From Morganella morganii (GTDB taxonomy: Bacteria > Pseudomonadota > Gammaproteobacteria > Enterobacterales > Enterobacteriaceae): DNA of 64,000 bases. Position 1 is the first letter of the stretch, and the number at the start of each line of letters is the position of its first letter. Below, in pieces: positions 44,754-54,003 of this stretch. A model generated the notes under the pieces. It was not told the origin of the DNA, searched no databases, and worked only from the letters and a program-made list of their open reading frames with translations. The translations under genes were made by a program, and so were the position numbers. Location of the stretch: contig NZ_CP069157.1 of NCBI RefSeq assembly GCF_019243775.1, forward strand, positions 248,001 through 312,000, given 5' to 3'.

Positions 44754-45467
44754 TTAAATCAGCCCCAGCGCTTCCTTCAGGGGTCTGAGGTAGCGGCGGC
44801 TGACCGGAATGGTTTCATCGTTACTCAGGATCAGCTCGGCCTGGCCGTTATCGCCCAGCAGGATTTCCCGCAGACGGGTCAGATTGACCAGATACTGCCG
44901 GTGGCAGCGCAGCAGCGGGGTACGGGTTTCCAGAGTACGGAGTGTCAGCTCGGTAAATCCTTCCTGGCCGTGTGCGCTCATCACAAACACGCCGCTGATG
45001 CGGGAATTGACATACACCACATCCTCAACCGGCATCAGCCAGATACGGTTGTGCCCGCTGCACGGGATATAGCGCAGTTGCTCTGTCTGTTCCGGGGTCT
45101 CCGCCGGGCGGATCTGCCCCTGGCGCAGCCGGTTCAGGGTTTTGTCCAGGCGCTCTTTTTCCACCGGTTTGAGCAGATAATCAAACGCATCCTCCTCAAA
45201 AGCCTGTAAGGCGTACTCTTCAAAGGCGGTGAGAAAGACAATCGCAGGCCGGTGGCCGGGATCGAGCATACCAACCATTTCCAGCCCGGTGACACGGGGC
45301 ATCTGAATATCCAGAAACACCACGTCCGGCTTCAGGCGGTGAATTTTTCCGATGGCATCAATGGCGTTGGTGCATTCACCCAGGATATGGATGTCAGGAT
45401 ACGCATCAAGCAGTAATCGCAGGTTTTCCCGGGCCAGTGGCTCATCATCAACAATTAAAACATTCAT
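44754..45467 (-). CDS. btsR: LytTR-family response regulator BtsR (YehT)
   Basis: BtsR is the response regulator of the pyruvate-sensing BtsSR system; in E. coli it activates the pyruvate/H+ symporter gene btsT. The 237 residues (E. coli 239) have a receiver domain with [11 protein letters not shown] at residues 6-16 and the phosphorylated Asp at residue 53 (FLDIQMP). A C-terminal LytTR DNA-binding domain spans about residues 135-237 ([11 protein letters not shown]). It is 18 bases downstream of btsS. No btsT is visible in the window. Confidence 0.93.
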   Translation of the reverse strand: MNVLIVDDEPLARENLRLLLDAYPDIHILGECTNAIDAIGKIHRLKPDVVFLDIQMPRVTGLEMVGMLDPGHRPAIVFLTAFEEYALQAFEEDAFDYLLKPVEKERLDKTLNRLRQGQIRPAETPEQTEQLRYIPCSGHNRIWLMPVEDVVYVNSRISGVFVMSAHGQEGFTELTLRTLETRTPLLRCHRQYLVNLTRLREILLGDNGQAELILSNDETIPVSRRYLRPLKEALGLI

Positions 45468-45485
45468 TGTGTCATTATCATTTTT

Positions 45486-47195
45486 TTAGTTATCAGGCGG
45501 TGCTGCCGCACCTGCCGGTGAGTCGAAGGGTAAGGTCAGAATAATGGTTGTTTTTACTTCCGGCTCGCAGTGAACACTGAGGCCGTATTGTTTACCATAG
45601 CGGACTTTGATGCGTTTATCGACCAGCCCCATGCCGAGCCCGTCACTCATCCCGGTCGGCTGATACAGCCCGGCGTTATCGGCAATCAGGATGACAAGCG
45701 TATTGCCCTCCGCCCGTGCGCTTATGGTAATTTTTCCCTGCTCAAATATCTGTGATGTACCATGTTTTATCGCATTTTCCACAATGGGCTGTAACGAAAA
45801 GACCGGCAGACTGGCTTGTTTCAGCGCATCCGGAATGGCGATATCCACACTGAGCTGCTCACGGAAGCGGGCTTTCTCAATCTGTAAGTAAGCATTCACA
45901 TGCTCAATTTCGGCCGCGAGAGTGGCTATCTCCCCCGGCCGTTTTAAGTTTTTGCGGAAAAAGGTGGAGAGATTCTGCACCAGATGCCGCGCCTGTTCCG
46001 CATCGCGGCGGATCACGGCCTGTAAGGTATTGAGGGCATTAAACAGGAAATGCGGATTCACCTGGGCATGCAGCAATTTTACCTCTGTTTCCAGTAGTGA
46101 CTGCTTACTTCGCTCAAACTGCCCGGCCAGAATCTGAGCTGACAACAGGCTGGCAATCCCTTCTCCCAGCGTGCGGTTAATGGAGCTGAACAGGCGGTTC
46201 TTCACCTCATACAGCTTGATGGTACCGACCACCTGCTTATTCTCCCCGGTCAGCGGGATAACCAGCGTAGAGCCGAGTTTACAGTGCGGATTGATCGAAC
46301 AGCAGTACGGTGTTTCGTTGCCGTCGGCATAGACCACTTCATTATGGGCAATGGCCTGCCGGGAGTAACGCGAGGCAATCGGCGTGCCCGGCAGATGGTG
46401 ATCCGCCCCGACACCGATAAACGCCAGCAGTTTTTCCGTATCCGTGATAGCCACGGCGGCGACATTCAGCTCATCATACAGCACCTGTGCCACCTGGCGG
46501 CTGTTGGTCTCGTTAAATCCCTGGCGCAGCACGCCGTCTGTACTGATCGCCAGTTTCAATGCCTGGGCGGAAAAGGCACTGGTGTATTTTTCAAAGATAG
46601 CGCGTCTGTCCAGCAGGATACGGATAAACATAGCGGCACCGATGGTATTGGCGATAATCATCGGTGCGGCAATATCTTTCACCAGATTCAGCGCTTCATT
46701 AAACGGCCGTGCCAGTAACAGAATAATCGCCATCTGCGCCAGTTCGGCAACAAAGGTCACACCGGCCGCTGTCCAGGGATTAAACAGTTTGTTGATCTGC
46801 CCGCGCTTCATATAGTAGCGGTGAACCAGGCCGCCGATAAGCCCCTCGACAATAGTGGACACCATACAACTGAACGCCGTCATCCCGCCGAGAGAATAGC
46901 GGTGCAGCCCGCCGGTAAAACCGACCAGCAGCCCGACAGACGGTCCGCCGAGCAACCCGCCGAGTACGGAGCCGATAGCCCGTGTGTTGGCGATGGAATC
47001 ATTGATATTCAGTCCGAAATAGGTGCCCATGACACAGAAAACGGAGAAAATCAGGTAGCACATCAGCTTGTGCGGCAGGCGGACAGTCACCTGTAAGACC
47101 GGCAGCACCAGCGGCGTTTTGCTGAGCACCCAGGCGATAACCAGGTACACACACATCTGCTGAAGCAGCAGGAAAATCAGGTTGTAGTCATACAT
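45486..47195 (-). CDS. btsS: Pyruvate-sensing histidine kinase BtsS (YehU)
   Basis: BtsS senses extracellular pyruvate and phosphorylates BtsR. The 569 residues (E. coli 561) comprise a 5TM-Lyt membrane domain (about 1-185), a GAF domain (about 225-345), and a LytS-type kinase core. The acceptor His is in QVNPHFLFNALNT, and the ATP-binding site includes PIVENAIKHG. It is divergent from the HlyD-like gene, with 262 bases between them. In E. coli this pair is at another map position, so its place after deaD is a rearrangement. Confidence 0.93.
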   Translation of the reverse strand: MYDYNLIFLLLQQMCVYLVIAWVLSKTPLVLPVLQVTVRLPHKLMCYLIFSVFCVMGTYFGLNINDSIANTRAIGSVLGGLLGGPSVGLLVGFTGGLHRYSLGGMTAFSCMVSTIVEGLIGGLVHRYYMKRGQINKLFNPWTAAGVTFVAELAQMAIILLLARPFNEALNLVKDIAAPMIIANTIGAAMFIRILLDRRAIFEKYTSAFSAQALKLAISTDGVLRQGFNETNSRQVAQVLYDELNVAAVAITDTEKLLAFIGVGADHHLPGTPIASRYSRQAIAHNEVVYADGNETPYCCSINPHCKLGSTLVIPLTGENKQVVGTIKLYEVKNRLFSSINRTLGEGIASLLSAQILAGQFERSKQSLLETEVKLLHAQVNPHFLFNALNTLQAVIRRDAEQARHLVQNLSTFFRKNLKRPGEIATLAAEIEHVNAYLQIEKARFREQLSVDIAIPDALKQASLPVFSLQPIVENAIKHGTSQIFEQGKITISARAEGNTLVILIADNAGLYQPTGMSDGLGMGLVDKRIKVRYGKQYGLSVHCEPEVKTTIILTLPFDSPAGAAAPPDN

Positions 47196-47331
47196 TTTTC
47201 TGTCGGATCACTTGCCGGAGGAGAATTATTTGTAACTATCTGAGATTTTATATTAAAAATAGTTGTGTAACAGGTGTGTGAGGCTAAGATTGAAGGTATT
47301 ATGCTGTGATCTGGCGCACAAATATCTTAAC

Positions 47332-47429
47332 GGTTTCAGCTGAAATCAGTGATACTGAAACCTTCCCCTTTCTTCATCGTTTTATCCAGAACAATTTCAT
47401 TCGGGATGATTCCATTTCGAATAGTTTCA
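47332..47429. promoter_or_regulatory. Cluster of TTTCA/TGAAA half-sites in the btsS-hlyD gap
   Basis: The gap from 47196 to 47457 contains a 12-bp palindrome TTTCAGCTGAAA (47334-47345), an inverted pair GGTTTCAG (47332-47339) and CTGAAACC (47355-47362), and further TTTCA copies at 47395 and 47425. This looks like an operator array upstream of the exporter genes. The binding protein is unknown; BtsR or an unlinked regulator could use it. Confidence 0.35.
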
Positions 47430-47457
47430 CAAGTGATAGTTAAGGCCGAAATCAAGA

Positions 47458-48430
47458 ATGAAAAAAAAGAACAATCTATCTGATCCTGCTGATGCTGGTC
47501 TTAATTGCGATGGCTGCACTTTTTCGTGCCCACAACCAGTATCTTTTATTACAGGGTGAAGTCGATGCACCGGAGGTTATTGTCTCCTCGAAAGCCAAAG
47601 GACGTGTTGTTGAGCGTCTGATTGAGCGCGGTGACGACGTTAAACAGGGACAGGCGCTGATTCGCCTGACCAGCCCGGAGCTGGAAGCACAGGTCGCCTC
47701 GTTGGTGGCTGCCCGCGATCAGGCTCAGGCGCAGTTAACCGAGTCCCTGAACGGCACGCGGGAAGAGAGCGTGCGCAACTATGCTGCACAGCTGGCGAAG
47801 TCTCAGGCTGAGCTGGCGAATGCACAGCGTGATTTTCAGCGCATGAGCAGCATGGCCGGTAGAGGTTATGTGTCAAAAACCGAGCTTGATCAGTCCCGCC
47901 GTGCCCGTGATGTGGCGCAGCAGGGTGTACTGGCCGCCAAAGCTCAGCTCGACCAGGCGAAAAACGGCGACCGCACCGAGCAGCGTCAGCGTTACGAAGC
48001 GGCACTTCGCCAGGCAGAACAGAAACTGGCGGAATTAAAAGTCCAGCAGGATGAACTAACAGTTACCGCGCCGGTGACCGGGGAGATCGGGCCGGTTCCG
48101 GCTGAAATCGGGGAGCTGTTTAATGCAGGCAGTCCGCTGGTAACGATTATCCGCCTGCCGGAAGCGTATTTTGTCTATAACCTGCGTGAGGATATTCTCG
48201 CGGATGTGAAAAAAGGCGACAAAATCACCCTGACGGTACCGGCACTGAAAAATCAGGAAATTGAGGCAGAAGTCCGCTATATCGCCCCGATGGGGGATTA
48301 CGCCACCAAACGCGCCACCCGTGCCACCGGGGATTTTGATCTGAAAACCTTTGAGGTGCGTCTCTATCCGGCACAACCTGTGGACGGGTTAAGACCCGGC
48401 ATGAGTGCACTGTGGCGCCGGGATAAGTAA
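47458..48430 (+). CDS. HlyD-family periplasmic adaptor, N-terminal frame broken by an A8 run
   Basis: The long frame (47492-48430) encodes a membrane-fusion protein. A membrane anchor is followed by the lipoyl-like half (EVIVSSKAKGRVVERLIERG), a coiled-coil hairpin (about residues 60-170 of the frame), the second lipoyl half and a beta barrel. This is the YhiI/YbhG type of adaptor that links an inner-membrane exporter to the periplasm. ATG 47458 is followed by eight A. With seven A the product would begin MKKRTIYLILLMLVLIAMA, an ideal signal anchor, and be 323 residues. As written, that start leads to a stop after 33 codons. Translation from ATG 47492 would keep most of the anchor but lacks a ribosome binding site. 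Confidence 0.75.
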
Positions 48431-48439
48431 GGTGTCACG

Positions 48440-49582
48440 ATGAGAATACCGGTTATCTGGTACAGCTTTCGCCACGCCTTCACACAGGAAACCCGGATGG
48501 CTATCCGCAGCCCGGTGTTCCACTGGCTGAGCTGGTTATTTCCGCTGATCTTATTCACACTGATCAGCGCGAACTTTTCAGAGGGAACACTGCTGAATCT
48601 GCCGGTCTCTGCGGTGGATTATGACCACAGTCCGCTCTCGCGGACGCTGGTGCGCAATCTGAACGCTGCTTCACACGCCAGTATCACGCCGCGGGATGAT
48701 CCTTCGGCAGCACTGGAGCGGATGGGCAGTGCGGAAGATTACGCGATCCTGATGATCCCGAAACGTTTTGAAAGTGATGTGCTGGCCGGAAAGCAGCCGA
48801 CAGTCCGGATGTATTACAACGGGTTATTTTATGCCTCCGGCAGCTATGCGATTCAGGATTTCAGCGGGCTGATAGCAGAACTGAATGCACAGTACCGCAC
48901 TGTCCTCGCGTCAGAAACGGGCAAGACGCTGCCGAAACTGGCACAGGTGACGATGTCATACGACAGCCTGTTCAATGCCAGCGGCAGTTATATTTATTAT
49001 CAGCAGTTTGCCGCCACCATCCATATGCTTCAGTTATTTGTTGTCACGCTGACTATTTACAGTATGTCGCGCGGTACCATGCTGCTGACGCTTAAACCGC
49101 TGTTCAGTGGTGTTCTGGGGAAACTGGCACCGTATACCCTGTTTTTTACCGCTCTGCTGATGGTGGAACTGGCTGCCCTGGTGACGTTTTCCGGCGCCAA
49201 GGTGGCAGGTAACCCGCTGTATATGCTGTTTATCGGCTTCTTTTATGTCATGGCGGCACAGAGTATCGGCCTGCTGCTTTACACATTCACCAGCAATGCG
49301 CTGATGGCTTACAGTATGATTGGTATGCTGGTCAGTATCGCCATGGCGTTTTCCGGCATGGCGGTGCCGGAGCTGTCGATGATCCTGCCGGCCAGGATTA
49401 TCTCTAACCTTGAGCCGCTGACTCACGCACTCAATGCGATGTTTGATATCTTCCTGCGCGAAGTGTCGCTGCTGCATATTCTGTATGTCTGTGCATTATT
49501 GCTGATTTATCCGGTAGCCAATGCCTTTTTTGTCCGTAACCGGTTACCGAAACGGCTGGCATTGCAGGGAGGTGCGGTATGA
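48440..49582 (+). CDS. ABC-2-type permease (first of two)
   Basis: This 380-residue membrane protein has the ABC2_membrane layout: one N-terminal transmembrane helix (about 28-45), a large periplasmic domain to about residue 185, then five membrane segments to the C-terminus. The periplasmic part has VDYDHSPLSRTLVRNL, the typical opening of this family. It begins nine bases after the HlyD-like gene and overlaps the next permease gene by four bases (ATGA). No ATP-binding domain is present in it. The substrate is unknown. Confidence 0.8.
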   Translation: MRIPVIWYSFRHAFTQETRMAIRSPVFHWLSWLFPLILFTLISANFSEGTLLNLPVSAVDYDHSPLSRTLVRNLNAASHASITPRDDPSAALERMGSAEDYAILMIPKRFESDVLAGKQPTVRMYYNGLFYASGSYAIQDFSGLIAELNAQYRTVLASETGKTLPKLAQVTMSYDSLFNASGSYIYYQQFAATIHMLQLFVVTLTIYSMSRGTMLLTLKPLFSGVLGKLAPYTLFFTALLMVELAALVTFSGAKVAGNPLYMLFIGFFYVMAAQSIGLLLYTFTSNALMAYSMIGMLVSIAMAFSGMAVPELSMILPARIISNLEPLTHALNAMFDIFLREVSLLHILYVCALLLIYPVANAFFVRNRLPKRLALQGGAV

Positions 49583-50742
49583 AACTCTATTTTCAGACGT
49601 TCCTGAAAGTCCTGCTGGGAATGCTGGCAAAACCGATGTGGATGCTGCTGGTGGTTTCACTGTGTGTGATGAGCCTGGTGTATGTCCGGCCGGTCTTGTG
49701 GGATCTGCCTGTCGCCGTGATTGACCAGGATCACTCCGCAGCCAGCCGCTCACTGATCCGGCAGCTGGATGCAACCGCCAAAGTGGAGCTGCACGGTTAT
49801 GACAACCTGGAGACGGCACGGCGCGATATGATTATGCGCGAGTTATTCGCCATCATTATTATTCCGACTGATTTTGAGCGAAATATTCTCCAGGGTAAAA
49901 ATATCACTGTCCCGGTATTCGGGGATGCGACGAACCGTCTGGCCAGCGGGCAGATCCAGCAGGAGCTGAGCAAGGCATATCAGGAGTTGCTGGGGGGCTA
50001 TAACACCCGTATTTTGCAGGATGCGGGCTATACACCGGAACAGGCGTCACTGATTATTTCACCGATACAGTCAGAAACGGTGGCTATGTATAACCCGGGT
50101 GTCAGCTTTGCGGCGATTGTGTTCCCCGGTCTGCTGGTCATGTTATTACAGCACTCCCTGCTGATAGCCTGTGTCCGTGTCAGTATCGCGGTGCGCAGTA
50201 CGCCGAAAGGTAAACCGCCGCTGGCGGTGTATCTGGGGGCGCTGAGCGCACTGCTGCCTATCTGGCTGTTTCTCTCGACGGTCTTCTTTGCCCTGTGGCC
50301 GTGGGTGCTGGGATACCGCCAGGAAGCGCCGATGTATGAACTATGGCTGCTGACATTCCCGTTCCTGCTGGGAGTACTGGGACTGGGCAAACTGGTTACT
50401 GAATGTCTGCGCAGTGTGGAGATGATTTACCTGACACTGGCCTTTGTCACCACACCGGTCTTTTATATGTCAGGCACCATCTGGCCGTTACAGGCTATGC
50501 CGGACTGGGTGCGGTTTATTGCTTCCGCACTGCCGTCCACCTGGGCGACCAAAGCGATTGCCGGGATCAACCAGATGGATTTACCGTTCAGCAGCGTGCA
50601 GAACGATATTATTATGATGCTGGTGCTCGGGATTATTTATACGCTGCTCGGGGTATTTATCGGTATGTTGCGTGACGGGGAATTACGGCGTATTACGCAT
50701 TCCCTGCGACGGTTATTCCGGCGGAAAAAAAGAGCCCGTTAA
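49579..50742 (+). CDS. ABC-2-type permease (second of two)
   Basis: The 387-residue protein has the same architecture as its neighbour: an N-terminal helix (about 18-38), a periplasmic domain with IDQDHSAASRSLIRQL, then five or six membrane segments (about 180-375) and a basic tail. The two are distant paralogues and probably form a heterodimeric membrane pore. Related systems such as RbbA-YhhJ-YhiI have an ATPase gene in the operon; none is present before the terminator that follows. The function and the energy source are therefore open. Confidence 0.8.
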   Translation: MKLYFQTFLKVLLGMLAKPMWMLLVVSLCVMSLVYVRPVLWDLPVAVIDQDHSAASRSLIRQLDATAKVELHGYDNLETARRDMIMRELFAIIIIPTDFERNILQGKNITVPVFGDATNRLASGQIQQELSKAYQELLGGYNTRILQDAGYTPEQASLIISPIQSETVAMYNPGVSFAAIVFPGLLVMLLQHSLLIACVRVSIAVRSTPKGKPPLAVYLGALSALLPIWLFLSTVFFALWPWVLGYRQEAPMYELWLLTFPFLLGVLGLGKLVTECLRSVEMIYLTLAFVTTPVFYMSGTIWPLQAMPDWVRFIASALPSTWATKAIAGINQMDLPFSSVQNDIIMMLVLGIIYTLLGVFIGMLRDGELRRITHSLRRLFRRKKRAR

Positions 50743-50820
50743 ATAAAGGAAATCCCGTTCTCACGGTTTTTGTGGGAAAAGAGGATCAAGGTACGCAACG
50801 TGAGGCATAACGCCGGTAAA

Positions 50821-50850
50821 AACGGGCGCGCAGATATCGCGCCCGTTCTG
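50821..50850. terminator. Terminator between the exporter cluster and the Rid-family gene
   Basis: AACGGGCGCG (50821-50830) pairs perfectly with CGCGCCCGTT (50838-50847), 7-nt loop. The tail CTGTTTTG follows on the plus strand; the genes converge here. Confidence 0.75.
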
Positions 50851-50855
50851 TTTTG

Positions 50856-51314
50856 TTACTCAATACCCGCGATCAGCGATATTTCCATACAGGCGCCGAA
50901 TGGCAGTTGTGCCACAGTGAGTGCATTGCGGCTGTGATAGCCTTTCTCACCGAAAACATCATGGAAAACCTGTGAACAGGCATTCGCCACCACATGGGGA
51001 TCGGTAAAATCCTGTGTACCGTTAATCATGCAGTTCAGGTTGATGATCTTTTTAATCTTATTCAGGTCACCAACCGCGCCCTGCAGTGTCCCGAGCAGGT
51101 TAACAGCCAGCTGACGGGCAATTTTCTCACCCTGTGCAATGGTCAGATCCGCCCCGAACTTACCGGTATTTAACTGCTCCCCGGTTTTGGATAAATGGCC
51201 GGAGAGGGTAATGGTGTTATCAAAAATCACATACGGCTGAAATTCTGCATCCGGTACAACGACCGGCGGCAGTTCAATATTCAGTGCTTTTAAACGGGCA
51301 TAAACATCAGTCAT
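50856..51314 (-). CDS. RidA/YjgF-family protein, long type
   Basis: The 152-residue protein belongs to the Rid superfamily: FDNTITLSGHLSKTGEQL, NLLGTLQGAVGDLNKI, and an arginine in YHSRNALTVAQLPFG (R129) that matches the imine-binding Arg of RidA. It is about 25 residues longer than RidA and is clearly a different subfamily from the ridA at 60763. Its substrate is unknown; an enamine/imine deaminase role follows from the family. It lies 15 bases after ubiV in the same direction and may be co-transcribed with ubiUV. Confidence 0.8.
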   Translation of the reverse strand: MTDVYARLKALNIELPPVVVPDAEFQPYVIFDNTITLSGHLSKTGEQLNTGKFGADLTIAQGEKIARQLAVNLLGTLQGAVGDLNKIKKIINLNCMINGTQDFTDPHVVANACSQVFHDVFGEKGYHSRNALTVAQLPFGACMEISLIAGIE

Positions 51315-51329
51315 GGTTATTTCCTTCCG

Positions 51330-52208
51330 TTATTCCACCAGTTCCAGGCCCGCCACTTTACGCCAGTAGCCATTGCAGTTTTGTGCCTGTACCAGATCCA
51401 GCGGCTGTGCGCCGGTTTCATTCTGACGGAAATGGTCGATGACGGCCAGATCGCCCGGCGCATCCGGGGAGATCCGCACGATATCCACCAGTCCCTGCAT
51501 GGAGCGCAGATCATTGCCGAGGTTATAGCAGTAACCGCTCTGGGTCTGGATCCCGTTAAGGACAAAGACCTGCTGATTTTCCTGCGAGAGGACTTTGCGT
51601 CCCTGCGGATAGTTGATACAGCAGGTTTCGCAGTCATCTTTGGCGCGGTTTTCCGAACGGGCGGTGAAGCAGCGGGCGGAATAGGCCAGCGGCAGATGGC
51701 CGTAGCTCATCACTTCCACTTCAAATTTGTCGCGGATCCCCAGCTCTTCACATTGCTTCAGCAGGTTCACCAGCCAGTCACGGGACAGCTCCACCGGCAT
51801 GCACCAGCGTGTCATCCCCTGTTTTTGCAGAATTTTCAGCGCCGGGGCGTTATAACAGTTCAGGCCGTGTCCGGCGACAAACGGCAGCCCGCGCTCGTGC
51901 AGCATATTAATCACGCCGAAATCATGGGCTTCGATCATAAATTCGCCGTTATCCACCAGTTTGGCGATCTCTTTCAGCTCGGACGGGGCCTGTAACAGTG
52001 CCAGCGTGGAGATAACCACCTGCTTGCCGCTTCCGGCAACTGTTTTAGCGAGATTTATCCAGTCATCCGGTTTCATTTCCCGGCGTTTGCTGCACACGGT
52101 TTCGCCGAGATAGATAATATCCGCACTGCTTTGCATTGCCTGCTGATAAAACTGTTCCAGTGTTGCTTTCGGCCAGTAATAGAGGACTGAACCTAATGAA
52201 AATTGCAT
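51330..52208 (-). CDS. ubiV: Ubiquinone biosynthesis protein UbiV (anaerobic hydroxylation)
   Basis: UbiV and UbiU form a complex with [4Fe-4S] clusters that hydroxylates ubiquinone precursors without oxygen, with prephenate as donor. The 292 residues equal E. coli UbiV (YhbV). It is a U32-peptidase-like fold. Candidate cluster cysteines are C39 (GETVCSKRR) and those in ARCFTARS and DDCETCC near residues 180-197. I chose the ATG at 52208, which matches the E. coli start; upstream in-frame codons overlap ubiU. It lies 14 bases after ubiU. Confidence 0.93.
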   Translation of the reverse strand: MQFSLGSVLYYWPKATLEQFYQQAMQSSADIIYLGETVCSKRREMKPDDWINLAKTVAGSGKQVVISTLALLQAPSELKEIAKLVDNGEFMIEAHDFGVINMLHERGLPFVAGHGLNCYNAPALKILQKQGMTRWCMPVELSRDWLVNLLKQCEELGIRDKFEVEVMSYGHLPLAYSARCFTARSENRAKDDCETCCINYPQGRKVLSQENQQVFVLNGIQTQSGYCYNLGNDLRSMQGLVDIVRISPDAPGDLAVIDHFRQNETGAQPLDLVQAQNCNGYWRKVAGLELVE

Positions 52209-52222
52209 CGTTTTTCTCTCCG

Positions 52223-53218
52223 TTACTGCCATTTGCGGTGATAGGCACCGAGTGTGGTCTGGCGTCCTTCTGACATGCCGCCGAGGGTCTGCATCCACGC
52301 GGCATCTGGCGCATAGTTGTCCGGATCGGCTTTGCAGCGGTCAATCGCCTGACGCCATACTTTCGCCACATCAGTCACATAGGCCGGGCTGCGCTGGCGG
52401 CCTTCAATTTTCACTGAGGCGATATTCGCTGCCATCAGTTCCGGCAGCAGTTCCAGGGTATTAAGGCTGGTCGGCTCTTCCAGGGCATGGTAAGGCTTGC
52501 TGTCCACGCAGTAGCGGCCTTTGCAGAGTGTCGGGTAACCGGCGTTCTCATCCGCGCCGTAGCGGTCAATCAGCACATCATTCAGGCGTGATTCCAGCCC
52601 CTGCGGGGTCTCCTGCCAGCGGACAAACCGTGCCGGAGAGCAGGCACCGACGGTATTCGGGGATTCCCCGGTCAGGTAGGAGGAGAGGTAGCAGCGGCCT
52701 TCCGCCATAATGCACAGGCTGCCGAAAGCAAAGACTTCCAGCGGCACCGGGCTGGTGCGTGCCAGCTGTTTTACCTGATGGATAGAGAGCACACGCGGCA
52801 GCACAATACGGTGCACATCAAAGTTGCGCTGATAGAAACGGATAGCTTCGGTATTGGTGGCGGATGCCTGTACAGAGACATGACGCTCAATGTGCGGATA
52901 ACGCTCCGCAGCATATTCCAGCATGGCGATATCCGCGAGGATCAGGGCGTCCGCCCCCAGTTGGGCGGCCATATCCACCGCCCGCTGCCAGCGGCTGAAA
53001 CCGTCCGGATGGGCAAAAGTGTTAATCGCGATATGCAGGTGACGCCGGTGGCTGTGAACATAATCCACCGCCTCGGCGAGTTTCTTTTCAGTAAAATTCA
53101 GACCGGCGAAGTGACGGGCATTAGTATCATCTTTCAGGCCGATATAAACCGCATCTGCGCCATTATCAATGGCGGCTTTCAGTGCGGGTAAATTACCGGC
53201 AGGACACAATAGTTCCAT
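52223..53218 (-). CDS. ubiU: Ubiquinone biosynthesis protein UbiU (anaerobic hydroxylation)
   Basis: UbiU is the partner of UbiV in oxygen-independent ubiquinone synthesis. The 331 residues equal E. coli UbiU (YhbU) and begin MELLCPAGNLPALKAA. Cluster cysteines are visible in FGSLCIMAEGRCYLSS, VGACSPARF and TLCKGRYC. The family's U32 signature (SVKIEGRQRSPAYV) is near the C-terminus. I chose the ATG at 53218; the frame is open 76 codons further upstream but without similarity. It is divergent from ubiT. Confidence 0.93.
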   Translation of the reverse strand: MELLCPAGNLPALKAAIDNGADAVYIGLKDDTNARHFAGLNFTEKKLAEAVDYVHSHRRHLHIAINTFAHPDGFSRWQRAVDMAAQLGADALILADIAMLEYAAERYPHIERHVSVQASATNTEAIRFYQRNFDVHRIVLPRVLSIHQVKQLARTSPVPLEVFAFGSLCIMAEGRCYLSSYLTGESPNTVGACSPARFVRWQETPQGLESRLNDVLIDRYGADENAGYPTLCKGRYCVDSKPYHALEEPTSLNTLELLPELMAANIASVKIEGRQRSPAYVTDVAKVWRQAIDRCKADPDNYAPDAAWMQTLGGMSEGRQTTLGAYHRKWQ

Positions 53219-53481
53219 GGTGAGACTCTCAGACTGAATAATAAAAATGATCGGAAATTGTAAATGGCAGGCTAAAAAAGGTATTGACCTGAGGCAGGTT
53301 AGTGAACATTTACCGCAAAAAATCACCTGGTTTGCGGATATAAAAGCGGGATGTTCTCTGCGGCAGGAAGAAAATCGGGTATATAATAGAAACAATGACA
53401 CGAAAAATTGACCGGAATCCTGAGTTATTTCTGCAGATTCTGGCACAATGGCGCAGTAATTCAGATTAAGGAGTCAGTACG

Positions 53482-54003
53482 GTGTTTGCCAAAATTCGTT
53501 CCTCGCTCGTACACAACGGGCCGGCGTTATTGCGGTTCCCGCTGAAATTAACGCCGTTTACCCTGCAAAAACAGGTTCTTCAGCAGGTTCTGGCGCGTCA
53601 GTTTGAAGAGGCGCTGACAGAAGGCGATCTCGATTTTCTGGAAAATAAATGGCTGAAGGTGGAAGTCCGTGACTTGGCGCTTCACTGGTATATCAGTAAC
53701 CGTGACGGCCGTCTGGTGGTCAGTGCGGATGAACAGGAGGATGTCAGCTTCAGCGGTAATGCTAATGATCTGGTGCTGATCGCGGCCCGCAAAGAGGACC
53801 CGGATACCCTGTTCTTCCAGCGCCGTCTGCGTATTGAAGGGGATACCGAGCTGGGTCTGTATGTCAAAAACCTGATGGACTCGATTGACCTCGATGGTAT
53901 GCCGCCGCTGCTGCGCAGTGCATTAATGCAGCTGGCTGAGTTTATTCAGGCCGGGCTGGCGGAAGACGGGGATAAATCGCAGGCAGTGGTGACCTCATGC
54001 TGA
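53482..54003 (+). CDS. ubiT: Ubiquinone biosynthesis accessory factor UbiT (SCP2 domain)
   Basis: UbiT binds ubiquinone intermediates through an SCP2 lipid-binding domain and is needed for the anaerobic pathway with UbiU and UbiV. The 173 residues (E. coli 174) include DPDTLFFQRRLRIEGDTELGLYVKN. The start is a GTG with AAGGAG upstream. The 263-base gap to ubiU holds both promoters; I see no clear FNR site there. Its end overlaps yhbS by seven bases. Confidence 0.92.
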   Translation: MFAKIRSSLVHNGPALLRFPLKLTPFTLQKQVLQQVLARQFEEALTEGDLDFLENKWLKVEVRDLALHWYISNRDGRLVVSADEQEDVSFSGNANDLVLIAARKEDPDTLFFQRRLRIEGDTELGLYVKNLMDSIDLDGMPPLLRSALMQLAEFIQAGLAEDGDKSQAVVTSC

